Assembly: GCA_017562135.1 (NCBI GenBank)
Contig: QEYB01001046.1
Location: 2,294,001-2,358,000 of the forward strand
Direction of reading: 5' to 3'
From: Dipylidium caninum
Taxonomy: Eukaryota > Platyhelminthes > Cestoda > Cyclophyllidea > Dipylidiidae
DNA: 64,000 nt
The notes under the pieces were generated by a model that saw only the letters and a program-made list of their open reading frames with translations, searched no databases and was not told the origin of the DNA. A program made the position numbers and the translations under genes. Of this stretch, positions 1 through 15,000 are shown piece by piece. Position 1 is the stretch's first letter. Every line of letters starts with the position of its first letter.

Positions 1-3000
1 TGGGTCGAGACGATGGAGAGTACATTGATACCAATGCGGTTGAAGTCGTCGAAACAGCCCCATGAGCCAGTTTGGCACAGACCAGAGAAAATTCGACCCA
101 CTGACCTGTAGTCCATGGCGTCGCCGCAGTTGGTGACCACGCAGAGGGTGGCCAGAGTTCTGGCCAAATCCCTCACGGTCGCCGTCTTCCCTGTGCCTGC
201 GGGACCAGCGACACAAGCGCCCAGACGCATGCAGAGAGCCTGGGTGAGGCTCAGGCAAACGCGTCCCGTCAGCGGAGTGACCACCAGGCGGCCACCGAGG
301 CCCGAGTACTCGTAGCCGTACTCGAAGGAGCCATTGCACTGGTCCACGTTCAACTGGTCCTTACTGCGGGACCAGTAGAACCGAAGCTGTGACTGCCACT
401 CAAACTGGTCTGCCTTCAACGGAAAAACCATGCTTAATGGGCAACTGTTGCAAGTGTTTCTTCCTTAGCGCACAAGAGACAGACGTGTGGCCACAGCAGG
501 CTGGCCGTAACAACTGTAGTTTAACTCCATGCGCCCATTACACTCTACTTTCGCTGATAATGGCGCCCACTTTAAGGCAATTTAAAGAACTCATTTAAAA
601 GGACTTGTTTCGAACTCTTCTTCCTGAGGAGATTACTTCATGAAGCTAAGTTGGGCTAGTCCAGCTTCATTGTTCAGAGATTTCACGAAGGGAGTTGTTG
701 TGGACTTTACTTCGGGCATGAGGATGAACGCAGGCATGGAATTTTGATGCCTTCTCCCTTCGGGAGGTGTTGTGAATGACGAAGGTCATGTCTCATGACA
801 GCAGCATCTTCAAGTATCTTTCTCCCTACCAATAAGAAACCACTTTTACAAATTCCATTGTTAGAAACAATCTTCTGAACTAAGTATCGCGCCGTTAGCT
901 TGTTTTACTAAATTGCAACTGCAATCTCTTCAGACCGATGCCAATCCACAGAAGCAGTGGTGCAGACGGGTTCCATGCAGATATGTCCTCAGCCTGTGAC
1001 TGTCGTTATCGTCGTCTGCCCGCTGAACCGGTAGAAAAGCCATTGAGTTGCCTTGAGTCCAGATATGAACTCAGACACCCTCAAAATCTCGCGCTCGGAA
1101 GGTTACGGCAAATGATGTTGTCCCCATTGACATTAATCGTTTGTTGTTTTTGGAGACAAAATGGAATATGGGAAGAAGAACATGGCTATTTGTGGTGGAA
1201 GAGGCAAAGTGAGACTACGAAAAAGGCGGAAAAGGCATAATTCGTGGCAATCAGGAAGCAGCGCAGCGCCGCTGGCGGCGGTGAAAGTGGGCAGTTCAAC
1301 TCACCTCTGTTACGTTGTCCCGCACAAAGCCGTCGACGATGTCCCTCGCATGCACGTCGACAACGAGGAGAGATGTGAGTTTGGTGCGGTTGTTTGCGGT
1401 TAAATCGCCACGAATATGCTCCACTGTCTCCTCCAACTGACTGCGTTGTCTTATGGCCAAAGCTTTCATGGCTGCCCTGTCGCTGCTGGAGCTGAGACGA
1501 CGAAAGGCGTCCTCCACCTCCCAGGTCCACCACACTCGACTGGCCGCAAGCACAGCCATCCCCCCGAAACGCAACGCCCAACCCACTCTGGAAAGACAAC
1601 ACGTCGTAGACGGCTTCTCGTCTGTTGATACGTAATCTTCGTCTCCGTGGCCACGAGAGGCGAAGCTGCATGGTCAAGTACTTGGCCCGTGCACTCTGAG
1701 GGCGCAAAAGCCCACGACAGACCAATTACCAAAGGGCGCATTAGTTTTCGTTGGCTCGGCAAATAAGCATCTTGCAGTTGCGCACAATGGAGATTAGGCA
1801 AATAAACGCTGTCTGTTGATAAAATGCGTAGAGTGGTGTCACTTCATGTTTCTCGAGCGCTGCACCAAGCCTGAACACTTGGCCTTAGTGCGACCCGTCA
1901 ACCGCCTGTCTCAGTATTTCCCTGTTAATGTGCAAAGGTCGTAATCTTTCTGGCTAAACTGTCCGCGTTTCTAAAATAAGTGGTTATCGAAAAATGTGAC
2001 ATATTGCTTCGTGTTCAACTTCTGCGAAGTATTGGACTGGAGAGGGCGCAGCAACGTCGACGTCGAGGTGATATCACGCCACTGAAAAGATTCTGGATGA
2101 ATGTTTGCCAAAGCGCATCCATCCGTTGCTCTCTCAAGTGGCCAGGTCAACTTCGAGGTTGACTTTGCTCAGGACGCTTAATCAGTCTGCGTCGCGGGAT
2201 GTCCGCGCCAGGGCCATCCGCGAGGGGCCAGTCAGAACTTGCCTCATGAGCCTCTGCCGTAAAACTATTAACTTATGATAGACGCGAGTTTTCTCCAACT
2301 GATGGAGCCACGAAGACTCCTCTTAACTTATAACTAGACAGGTATGTAAAAGGCATCCTTTGTGTATGTACGACTACACTGCTGAGCGGTTATTCAAAGT
2401 TGTACGTATATTAGCGACTGAAATTAAGCCTGGAGTAACGAGTGTCTGCTTAGAATCAGCCTACCTCGTCGATGCCTCGCGATAGTGGTAGATGGACTCC
2501 TTTTGAGCAGTCGATGACTCCGTTTCATCGCCATCTCCACCCTGGTGAACCACTCCTCGATCGGACCGGCGCATTTGACAGCTTCCTTGAACGCCAATCT
2601 CTCGTCTTCGCACGATCGCATTCCCACGGCCTCCAGAACACCGTGGTCCGTCTTGGTAACTTCCAAATCCGTTATGTTGTCAAAAATCTGCATAAAGAGA
2701 AAGATGTAAGAGGCTTATGAGCCAAGTACACAATAGTTGAAATATGGGTAATGAGTGGAGTCTACGTGGAATCTAAGTGAGAAAGAATAGCAGCCGCGCC
2801 GAGACAAATGCCTCCTACCTTGATTATGTGTTCCTGGATAGGGTAATATTCACTGGAACTGAGCAACACCAAAAGGTCATCATCACAAATGAAGAAGAAG
2901 CGCGGAAAAGCGTTGCGTTTTACATTGAGGTAGTTTGCGAGCGACTTTTGACAGGTCTCGAGGCCAGCAACAATTGCCTCCAGCTCCGCAACACGTCCCG

Positions 3001-6000
3001 CTTTCATGCACCATCGGGGCACGTGGCGATCCTTCGCAGCCTCCCCCGCGATCTGCCAAGACACATTATAAATATTCATTCTTATTGTCAGTCTTCAAGA
3101 CCAACTTAGTGTCTTTGTCTGAAGGAAAGAGGCAAAACAGTCGGATAACTGCTCTCCCGTGGCATCTGAGGACGAACTCATTCGGGACAGAGGATGGCGT
3201 TCATTTTATCTACGGAGGACTTGTGTTTGCGTACTCATGCATGGAACCGCGTGACAGCCATTCGTATTGCGTGGTCATCAGTCTACCTGATGGAAATACC
3301 GAGGTTCATACAGACAACCACATTTCGCCCCTTGGTTTGCTTTGCTCACATGTGCTCTGCTCATGAGGACGTCGTAGGCCGAAATCACACGAAGTCGCTT
3401 CCGGTGGTCAGCCGACAGTCTAGACGCAGGGTTTGCCAATCGGTCCTCACAAGGGTTGATGGGTAGGAAATCGGTTTGGCCGCCTTAATGGGGATTGTGG
3501 AGCCATGGTCGAAGACAGTAATGATTACGTTGAAGCCCCCTGAACAGCAACTTTGTTCGAGATGACGAAAGTAGTCCACTTCACTAAGACCAGCCGCCTT
3601 GCCAGTTTGTTGACTTTCGGGGGTGAATGCACGTGAGCATGTGATGGCTGTTCATTCACAACTGCTGGTTGGTCTGAGAAGACAATAATTATTTAGCAAA
3701 AAGTCCGCCACTCCCTCGAATCTCACCCTTTCGATGTTTGCACTGATTTTGTCGAACTTCTCTGCCTCTTTGGGAATCCGTGAGTGAGCGTCGCCACCGG
3801 CAAACACGCGCCCCAGCCGGAGCCATTTGCATTCAATCGCCATCCAGAGCTCCAGCACCTCGCCAACCAATGTTACCTCCTTCTGCAGTCCGCGAATCCG
3901 CTCCAAAATGGGTCCTGCAAACCGGCTGCCCTCCATAGACTGCAGACTAATGTCAGTGTCGTCCAGGACCTGCATGATCTCCTCCAACCCACCAACTATT
4001 AAACCATGCTTTGTGCCCTCCCGTGAGCAGTCCTCCACCCTCATTTGAAGACCTTTCCACGTCTCTTCAAGCTTGCCAAAATCCTGAAGTGGGAGAAGGG
4101 ACAAAAAGCATGTAAAACTGTGCGTACAAGTAAAAAGGAAAAATAGGGAGGAATTTGGGAGCACTGGGGAAATATTCTTTCTAGTAACTCGTTGTGCGGC
4201 GTGTAAAACCGACCTTCAGCATGGAGAACTCCCTAACTGCAGTTTCCAGTATTTCGTCAACTTCTGCTCGAAACAAATCAAGACGCATTCCGAAGATATT
4301 TCCTAGGGTCAATTTCTCCAGGTTCACAGGCGCATCTTGCTTTATCTTCTCCAGCAGCCTTGTCCAGTGCCTACGCGAAAGTAAAGCGGAGATTTTAACA
4401 AATTCCCAATGGAGGTTACGTCGAATTCAAGCACGCCTCCCCGTGAGGTAGAACCTTTCCATTGGGAATTCGTATGGGGTCTAAAATGACCTGAAGCATG
4501 GCAAGCGCTCGCATGAAGCGTCGATGCAGTCATTGTACATTGTTGCCGTCCTTCCCTCAAGCACTGAGCATTCCTCTTTCTCCGCTACCATTGGAGCCTC
4601 CACGCACTCATCGCCCACCTGCCCACTCGGCCATCCCGAGAGGAGACCGCTCGGGATGGCCGAGACTGCACGTTGCGTGATTGTGGAAAATAAATACCTA
4701 CCGTAAAGGCTAGTGTGACAGGTGCTTGAAGCGGAGTATTGTCGATTTGGATTCCATTAATTTTGTTATTAGTTATGCTCTTACGAGTAGTTCCCCACCC
4801 CACCGCAACCCTCCCCCCCTTCGTCAATGCAAATTCCACATAAACTGCGACTTTTAGCTCCAAAGTAAATCCGGACGCTGCTTTTCAGATAGTGGCAGCC
4901 TGCACTCACTTTAACGTCAGAGAGGTTGGGGCAAGGGAGTTACCTCTGACCAAATGCCTCGTGTCGGAGATCCTTCATCAAAGCCACTGAACCACAGAAT
5001 TGGGCCAGTTTGGCGTCCAGTGTCCTTCCCACGTCCATCTGGCGAGTCTGTTCAGGCAATCTGCGAAAGTTGTGCTGCAGGCGCTCCGCCTCGGTCTGCA
5101 GCACTGAGATGTGCGCATCGCGCCACAGCAGGTTCGACCACTCCGTCAGCAGGCTCTGGAAAGAATCGAACGCGCATCGGCACCGTGAAGCAGCAGCCAC
5201 GCCGCTTTTGCCGTGGCGATGGTAGAAACATCACACAATGCCAATGCTGAGAACAACTAGACACTGAGCCTTGGAAGAACTGTAACAAATTTAGATAGTT
5301 CGGAAGAGATCTTGGTACGAAAGAGTGTCGGAGACCAAATTGAGGAGAAATTCCCACTTACTTTGCCGCAATACAGCAGACTAAGTCAACACACAGGCGA
5401 ATTCTGCTTTCACCCGGGTGTTTGCCCCTTTCTTCTACAGTTAGCTTTTCGTGTTAAGTCCACCGCAGTGAGCGACGTGTTTTCCCCTCTACTTACTTAC
5501 TTAGTCATTATGGACAATTGTCCGATAAAGAAGGTGGCCATAATTTCTCCAAGCAACTCTTATCAATTTGACGGCTATCATGGTTTCGCCTTCCCACTAC
5601 GCAACATTGGATGCCTCTCATCAGCGGAAACAAGTGGAGACACTCGGCTTACGGCACTCCCTTTAACGTTAAGAAGTTGCACCCAGATGTGCTAAAAGCG
5701 TCTGAGTGAGTGCTGAGGAGTATGGTTATCCAGTGCAGGGAGATGATCGCTTAACCCACCTTTTGTTCGGCATATATCTTGTAGATCCTGTCCAGAGAAT
5801 CCATTTGGCTCTGAATGTTGACCAAGTCCTCCGAGTATAAGACGGGCAGATCGAAGAATCTCTCAGCCGCCAGAAGCTCGTGGTACTTCGTGTTTATGTC
5901 CTGCATCTCAGTCTTGTAATCCTGGAAAAGAAAGGGTTCATCATCCACATTTGGATTACATCAAGGCCAATACATCGCAAATACGCTGTTCGCCGAACGA

Positions 6001-9000
6001 AGAACCCTTCACTTTCACGTCAGGTGAGTAAACAACGGAGGAGAGTCACTTTTTTCTTAGTACATGGGACAGACTGGTACTGGCATTGGTGCTCGAGAGT
6101 TTTTGCCTCACCGTCCTCGCTTACTGGCCCCTGACCCTACATCCTCGATGCCAGGTCCGCTGTCATTCCTCCGCCGTGAGGAGGGCACTGCTTCAGCCGG
6201 GTGAAATATAACCTCGTTCATTCATAAAAAGATACGAGGCGTGCTCAGTCTAAGACTACTCGCAGCTAACTTCACTTAATGTTGTGTCCAAGGCATAGAG
6301 AATAACGCCATTTGACTTGTCAGCCTGTTGTCATGCTTTCACATCAAAGGATGTGGTCACGTAAAACCTTCGTGCCCCCAACCGAAGTGCCCATTAAAGG
6401 CTCATATGGCGACTACATCATGAGCACGCTGTATCCAAAGAGCGGGCAAGAAAAAAGGCACACCAATCTAACCTGCATCAGCGCCAGTCCCCGGTCGAGG
6501 TCTGACCCAACGGCCAGCGGTCCCGAAGTTTTAAATCTCTGCATAAACTCGGACAGTCTCTTCGAAAAATGGCTTATCTCAACTTTTGTGGTGTACTTGA
6601 ACTGATTCCGAGGCTTGGAGAGAGCACGCTCGGTGAGCTGCGCCTGTTTCAACAGCTCACGCCATGCCTGACGCACACTCGTGAACTCCTCTATTTCCCT
6701 CGAAGCGATTTCCAGCTTGTACAACCGCAGCAGGCGATGACATTCAACGATTTGGCGGAGCAGTTCTTCACACTCACTGCGGCAGTTACCAATGTCTTGG
6801 ATGGTTAATAGGAGGCATTGAAGACTACCTCGATCCAATGGCTGAATTTGAAGGCGAGGAAGGAAATTCTGTCGAGATAAGGCGAAAAGAAGTGTTACCA
6901 AAAAATCCTCGCCTCTCTGACATTCCACTAATACATATTCTCGCAAGTTTCATCAGACAGGGCGTTTTCGGAGGCATATCACTTCGCAGCTGACTCAATT
7001 CCATTTGAGGGCCGTCATAACGTCAAAATCCCAATCACGTTCACTCGACAACTAGGGACTCCTAAGTGGTATTTGAAAAAAATTGGAATCAAAATGAGTA
7101 AATATTCCTCTTTCATAAGACAAGATCGTGGGCGCGTAATTTGCCAATCACGCTCCACCTCCCATGATCGAGTGCTTGTCCTGGGGTAGAACACGTGGTC
7201 TCGGAATCTCTTTTCGGTGGAACCTTTAAATGCCCATATCCAAGTTTTGAGCATAGGTGTGCCACAGCCGCAAGGGGTGGACATCTCACAAACTATTCTC
7301 CTTTCCTCCCAAAAGGAGGTGAGCAGAGTGCGTCTGCAGATGATTTACCTTAAAGACCAAGGGAAGCTGCCTTGAGCGTGAGACACAAAGGAATAACTTT
7401 CATATATAAAGGAGTTCATTTCGCATGCCAAGAATTGTGAAGGATTCTAATCATAAGGCAATAGAGATGGCAAAGAGGAGAATTCTTTTCGCTCTTCATT
7501 TCACTCGGAATTGCCCCTAATGCAATGTACTGCCGCTTAGTATCTTATGGTCAATCTTAATAGGAGGAAATTTTCAATTTTGGGGTTTCCCAACATAAAA
7601 CAAGGACAGTTCGCGAGTCGAGGAAATCGAGGCGGATTGTCTTCACCATATTCACCTATGCCATTTCTCAGCGTGACAATACGGTAACAGGGGAAGGCAC
7701 CAAAATCACTCTGTTACTTATGGAACTGCGGCTCCTAATTGGCCGGTTGATAATGTCACCCTTGGGAAGGGGAGGTTACCAGTCTGGAAGGCACTTGAAT
7801 TTAAAGGTCCGATCGAGCGAGAGGCAGTGCGAACTCACACGGACAATGTCACGGAGCTGAATGGAGCAAATATGGGCGCGTTCACGGAGTAGACCACCGT
7901 AGGCCACCACCCACTTCTTGGCGTGCATGCTAATGCCTTGCACAAGGAGGCCTGTGCGAAGGGAAAAGAAGGTGACCTGCTCATCCTCCACGGTAGAGAG
8001 AAGGTCGTCCGCCTGACCGGTCACTTCGTCAATGCTCTGCTGTATCAGAGCCACCGAAGGGTCGGAACTCTTCCACTTCTCCACCATGGACTTCTGCAAT
8101 TAATACGTCAGTCGTTTCTAAATTAATTATGGATGAGCCTCTTGACTTGACTCGGCGCCCTAAAATCCTTCTAAATACAGTATTTTGGGGATTTATCAAA
8201 TGGGACTCTCACCGACGTGGCACCGCAAGGACCACGACACTCAAGACTGTCCCACAGGACACTCATTGGGAAATATTCGCATTCCCAAGGGTATCCAGGG
8301 TAGTTACTGCCATCATTCACGACCACACAAGTCTAAAAAGCGTCTAAGACCACCTCCGAATTTTATATGGGATACAGTAGACTGAACCAGTACGTCCGCT
8401 TTGCCCGTCCCATCCCCTTCACCCCCTAATTTATGGGTTCTTACGTAGGAATCAAACACGGTCAAACCTAAAACTTGATCAATTCCGGCACAGCGTACTC
8501 ACATTCCATTACGTAGGCAGCCTGTGTAAACCTGCTAAAATTTCCTTATATTTCGCCGCTGAACTCAAAGTCTACAATGGGGCGGGAACCATTCCTTGGC
8601 CACTTCCGCGGCACAGTAGAGCTCCTCATGCTTCCAACTTCACACAAGGCGATAATTGGGGCTTTCGATTTCATTAGCCGCATCATTCCTCACATAGAGT
8701 GACTTTGATAGACGACGAATTTGAGTGACAAGAAGAGGAATCTCCCAACGGCTACACAAGTGGTTGGTCTCTGCGGTGTGTTTGGGTTTGAAATGAAGAA
8801 GTAAATCAGCAGCAGACTGTGCACTTTTCTAGAGCCATAAGGCATCAGATGCGAAGCCGGTGTCTATGGCATTAAATTTACTTCACCACATTGAGAATAT
8901 ACGTCAGAAGATGATGTGCCGGGATTACCAACAAATCGGGCCACTTGTTTCAATGGTGGCCGTTGCGCCAATCAAAACGGATTAATGAAAGAAGAAACTA

Positions 9001-12000
9001 TTGACAACGAAGAATACGATGGAATCTCTGCCTCGAGGCGGTTACGGAAAAGCGATAGCAATTACTTTCTTAGTGTATTATCATACGCAGCCACTAAGGA
9101 GAAGGCGGGCAGCGCAAGAGATGTTTGAGGGAGGAAATCGCAAATTCTAACCTTGTGTAGGGAGAAGATGTGTTTGTGGTGCCGATACTTTTCCTGACGT
9201 CGTTTCAACTCCTCAGCTGCTCGATGGAGGAGATGATCAATGCGGTAATAGGCTTCCCTCACCACTGGCGACTTCACGATGTCCTGACTGAATGTGAAGT
9301 AGAAGGGTTCTTCCTGATCGGGCACTTTGATGCCTTGGCTAGGAAGACACGTTCCCCGTTTCCAGCGAATGAAAATTTGGGTGTTTTTGATTGCGTCACG
9401 GACGTCCTGATGGAAGGAAGTCGATTACTCGTGGGAGGTCTTCCTGTCCGATGGTGAATAGCTCAAATTGGGGAGTATTGCAGGATGAGCATATGCCAAT
9501 TTCCCCTCTAAGCCACTGACATCCTGCCTCCCTTCCAAGGGGCGAGTCGATGACGGTGAATGATTGAACTACCATTCGAGATCGCCCCAATGCACAATGG
9601 ACGTCGTTTTCTCCTCAGCAACGCCTCCCTTGGGGATCCCCCTGCCCGGAGGCCGAACCCATGGTGTGCAGTGGAGCCCACTGCGCGTGCGTTCAACCCG
9701 TTGAATAAGGTGCACCAGATAACCTAACCCCCCTCTCATTAGCAAGGGTGCCACATAGTAGGATTGGAGTGGATTCTGATTTCGCTCCTATGCAGACTGC
9801 CCTAAAACGACCTTCTGACTATGTCTAGGGTGTTTTTATTTCGTGCTCCCCAACAGGAGGATTCTTCGACAGGAATGCCACGCCAAATGACATCTTTCTA
9901 AAATGTTAGATTAGGAGGAGACACATTTCCGGATATGCTTAAGCGATTTGTTCTGCGACGGAGACGTCAATCTGACGATAATACAGAATTTTGTAGCCTT
10001 GATGTCCACCTGTGCCAGTTAGGACGCACCGTCCAACGTCTCGTCGCCTCTTTCAAGGGTGAAGCTTTGCCCGAAAATAGGTGGGTGGACGATACCACAC
10101 ATAATTTGAGTAATGTGACCAAGAAAGTAAAAGTAGATCTGCCATAAAGTGTTTTATTGAGAGGCAAGAAATGTGAACATGTTATTAGAACAGAGGAAGG
10201 GGAACCAAAAACACGACAAGCAACTAGAGACAAAACAAGCATAAAGAGAGCCTTAAAAAACTCGTTTATGATTAACAAAGTGATTAAAATTCCTTCTTTT
10301 AAGACCCCATGAGAAAAAGTAGGTAAGAGGTGAGGTTTGGAGATTCCGCGACTTTACTTTATTGTACACTTCAACGCAACCATTGTGATGTTTCACGCCC
10401 CAAAAGGGCGAATGCAGTCAGTCAGTCAATCACAATGTCGCCCTAAAGTAAGCAGTCACCTCGCATGCTCCAGAGACGTCCTACCTGCCACAGAGTTTAC
10501 ATGGATCTGTCCACGACATGGAGGCACGCTAGTTCTCGTCATGAAATCAGAAGAGAAACTAGATCACCTCCATGAAGAAGTGAAAACCTCGCAGTCTCGG
10601 TCATAGTGGAGTAAGTAGCATTACTCTCAGCTCTCCCAATTACATGGATCTTTCAAAAATGCAAATTCAATTCCATAGAAGGACAATTAACACACAGATC
10701 GGAAAAGAGGAAAGCTGGCTACTTTTCACACGGAGGTAAAGAAAAAAATGTCAGGACGCACAGGCACTGTGTCATCGCAGCCACCCTTGAGGATGCTGCA
10801 GAAAGAAGACGCAGCAAAGACCAGTTAAAGTTAGGCAAACTATCAAATACCTGACTTAAAATTTCATACATTCCGTCGAACATTATATGATCCGAGTGTA
10901 TCGCATTCTGGGTGGATTGTCTCACATGTGAACAAATATTGACATTTAAACACTAACCACGAAAAGTTCATTCGTCCGAATGCTTCTGTAAAACGGAGTA
11001 AATGAAAGAGAAAAAAGGGAGAAAAACGTTCATAACTGGAATGTGACGGAAGCGGGAACACCCGAAGGGAGACGGCGGCGCAAGGATGACTGCGATCATG
11101 TGCCTCATTAGGCAGGGGGCGGTTTCAGCGCGCGGCGCCTACCTCGTCACTCAGTTTCGTAACTCGAGGCGACAATTTGGCGAAGTGGAGGTGTGCAACA
11201 ATAATGCCAGAAGCAAACGTTATGAAGAGGAAAAGGTGCCTATGAAATGGCCGCTACGCTGAATGAATACTACTATCGGAGGGTCAAAAAGTGTTAACCA
11301 TAGGACGAAATTGTTAAGCAGCAGAGAATGAACAGGCAACCAAATGCCAACTGGCACCTGGTCTAAAATGAACAAACTGTACTTTGAGAGTATGCGCGAA
11401 ACACAGGTTGCCTGAAGCCGAAATAACTCGTATTGAAATCTCACAATCATTCGGGCTATTCCGCGATAGTATTATGCATTACCTGCAATAAAAGCTGGTA
11501 TAACTCCATAGGCTGTGGTGTGCTCACAACCTCCGTTCCAGAGAGCAGTAAATCCACCCCAAAGAGGGGTGTGGAGGTGCTTTGGAGACGCTCGAGGAAG
11601 TTCGTCAAATTATCACACACCATCTACAAACATTAGAATTACACAGGCTATGAGATGAGTTTGCTATGTCCTCTTGAATACCGCAAGTTATAAGTTCACT
11701 TTACCTGATGAACGCTATCAAAACAACGTCGTTCCCAGTACCCATAGAAGGAAGCCATTTTTGGCTCTCTCCCCGTTGCAGGTCGTCCCGTAATGCTTGT
11801 TTCCAAGCGAAGGAGGAGGGTGCTGATCTCAGCATGCATCTTTGCGAGAACCTCACAATCGGCTAGCCTGGCATCTGTCATCTGTTGAAGGAATCTCTGA
11901 AACGTATGGTCAAATAGGGAGGAAGTCTGAAAGTGGGAGGAGTGTCATTCGCGTGAGCAGCGGCAGTGAGATGAGTGGTTGCCATTGTGAGAACGTGGGA

Positions 12001-15000
12001 GAACACCTTTAACAAACTAGCGGTTTAACCCAGTTAATGAAAGAGACCGCGAAAACGAGGAGAAGTCCCAGTATCTTGGCCAAGGGGATAGGAATGTCGG
12101 TTTATCTAGATGCATGCTTTCAAAGGAGTGCCTTACATGAATCCGACGACAAGTAATATTACTACATGGCAATGGAAGCCTGTAACTGAGTGACGCACCT
12201 TAAAGGAGTTCACTTTGCCAGAAAGAGGAGACGTAGCACGGAAAAGGGATGTCATTCGGATGTCCGTAAGGTTGTTCTCAATTTTGGCCCTCGTTTTCTC
12301 CACCACATGGATCACTCCGCGGAAGGCATGGAGGGCCGCGTTGGCCTTGAGGAGGTAGCGGTCAATGATGAGGCTGGTCCAGTTCAGCTGCTCCCATGCC
12401 GGCGCCAAGACAGCCCCGGAGTTTTGCAGTGTGGTGCTCCAGCGCGAGCAATTCGGCAGAGGACAGCCCCTCTAATGTGGCGCGAACTGACCCTGCCAAA
12501 TCACTCAATTCGGCTTGCTGACGCAACAACACCTTTTCCTGCCCAATTGAAATGACTTCGAACTATTATTTGCATATACGATGATTCAGTTGTAATTAAG
12601 GTTTTCTAAGGGGAGAGGGATCTCATCTGTTGGCTACATAGTGCCAACATGAAGTCGAAGAAAAATAAACTAAGATGCCTAATGAAGCATTGAACGTCCT
12701 AATTGATTAACGGGGAGGCTACAGAAACGAATATGGAGCAGAGACACTCACTCTCAGGGCTAAGCAGCAGGCCAAGTCGGGGACAGGAAATCCAAGCATT
12801 TGGAGGAATTTTGCTTCTGCGTTCATTTGAATTATTTCATCGCTGAGATCCACTTCAAAGTTTAGCTTATCTGAAACTCAAAAGAATTATAGTAATTGTT
12901 GGTGAGATGTGATTAGAAGAAAACCAACTTATATCTCAACGAAATATCAAGAATTTGTTTAAATCATTCCTCCGCCAAGTAAAGCCCATCTCTATAAATA
13001 AAATTTCTCCGACTCATTCATGCCAAACGCGATATACTTCCACCCACCGCGAATAAATAGTTCCTTACAGAAAGGTTTACTATGCTTCGGTATTTCGCTT
13101 TCAAACAGCGATCGCCTCCTCAATATTGGTGTCCCTGCCTTTCCCACGAGAAGACCCTTGGACACCGAAAGAGATTTCGGACTGTCAGCTGGTTTCCACA
13201 GATTCCTTTCCAAAAGACGCCCCCAATTCTCATGTACATACTGCTTCCATCTGTTGAAAAGGGTTTCCTCAAAATTGGTCATGCGTTGGATGAGACAGAG
13301 ATACCGATTGCGTATTTCTTTGCCTAGGTCACTTTCTATGAGTCGGTCGATGTGCATCATCCTTGACATTGGAGCGGTCACACGCACTTCGAGATTTCGA
13401 ACCCAGCAGATAGAGGACGAGATGGGAGGGAGATAACGAGGACCGAGACCAGCAGTGAAGTTGCCCGGATCTATCGAACCCTCGGAGAAGGTGGTCTCTA
13501 TTAGGCGGAGCTCCTTGTCATACCGACTGAGGACGTCCGTGAAGCGCTCCTCAAAAAGCCGGGCGATCTCTTTGCGTGGATGGTTTTCCAAAAGGCGCTG
13601 CAAAACCCGAAAGGCCTCATCTGATGAATGTAGGGTGCGAAATGAATCCTCCAAGCAACCCTTGGCGTCCGTATCAAGCGCTGCCACTTCTATTTCAAAT
13701 TGTTGCAATTGGCTGAGCCACTTTGACTTGTTTTCCAGTAGAAACGGATTAAATGAAAGCTGAAGTGGAGAACAAGTAAACAGCGCACATCTGATGAAAG
13801 ACCATCTTGTTAAAAACTTTTACTTGCCAGCTTAAATGTCTCCAGAAGATGGAGGACATTCTTCATTAAAAAATCGAAGTGCCTCTGGTCGGAAACCATA
13901 CTTTTAAGCTCAGGACCGAACATGTTTGTGTACTCTCTAATGATAATAGCTACATCTTCCATATTTTTGCACACAGAAATCATGTAATCGCTTTTAACGA
14001 ATAGCCGCCTTTGATCAAACTCCCAACGATACTCCCGGCCAGAAGCCTCAATGTCCGCTCTTCGGTCCATGTAAGTGGATTTCCATTTCTCTAGCAACCT
14101 TCTTCCGTTGCAAATTTGTACTAGAATATCATCTAACGGTAAGCTGTGTCCAAGTTATAATTAAATGCATCCTTTACCAAAACAAACTTGAGGGAGTTAG
14201 TAGATGCGAAACACGATTACAAAGACACCAGGCTATACGCTCAAAGACTTCTGTCATTCTATCTTCTCTACTGTAGTAGGGCGAAATAATCCATATCATT
14301 TGTAAAGCTTGCATCAATGGACACAGTATTTCCTCAATATCAGTGATTTGTGTGCAGAATGTCATAATCTTGAAATACCTTTCGACAAGCACAAGAAATC
14401 TAGAACGGCATTAAATATCGTCAATTTTATGAAAATACTTGACATTCTCCGCGGCTTCACTATGATAAATATATAGCATTTCAAATACTGATTGGGGTGA
14501 GATTTTTTCCTTTAGCGCATATAAATGAAGAACACGTTGAATTTTTGGTTGTGCGACTTGTTCTACCAAACGGGCTAATGATGTTGCCCGGTCTCGCCAG
14601 TATTCAATTTCTGCGAGAGGTCCTTCACCATGGATTGAACGAGATTTCAATTCTTCAATAATTTCTCTCATTTTGCAACCCCACTCAATCACAGTGGCTT
14701 CGATTACACCAATTATGTGATCGTTTTGAAGGAGACAGTTGTCGTCTTCATCGAGATCAATAGGAGGAATGTCAAAATCAGCGGATGAGGTCAACAAGTC
14801 ACTAGATTCAGAAACCACCCGTAGAAATTTGTGATACTTTAGGAGAAATTCTTCACCCCAATACGAATCAGTTTTTTTTTGTCTCTTCTTTATCAGGGGC
14901 AGAAATTTGACGTAAACATTGAGTAAAATTGAGTGGAGTTGGTATAACCACGTACCAGTGCAAAACATGTACTCAAAATACACAGGCATCATTGCAAAGG

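Noticed and set aside
9408..9590. Minus-strand frame with LF..LPRVI.FLPS, similar to a dynein tail segment
   Set aside because: It is out of frame with exon 9152-9406. The true tail exon, with TPLF..LLLSGTEVV, is at 11483-11623 and has consistent phases.
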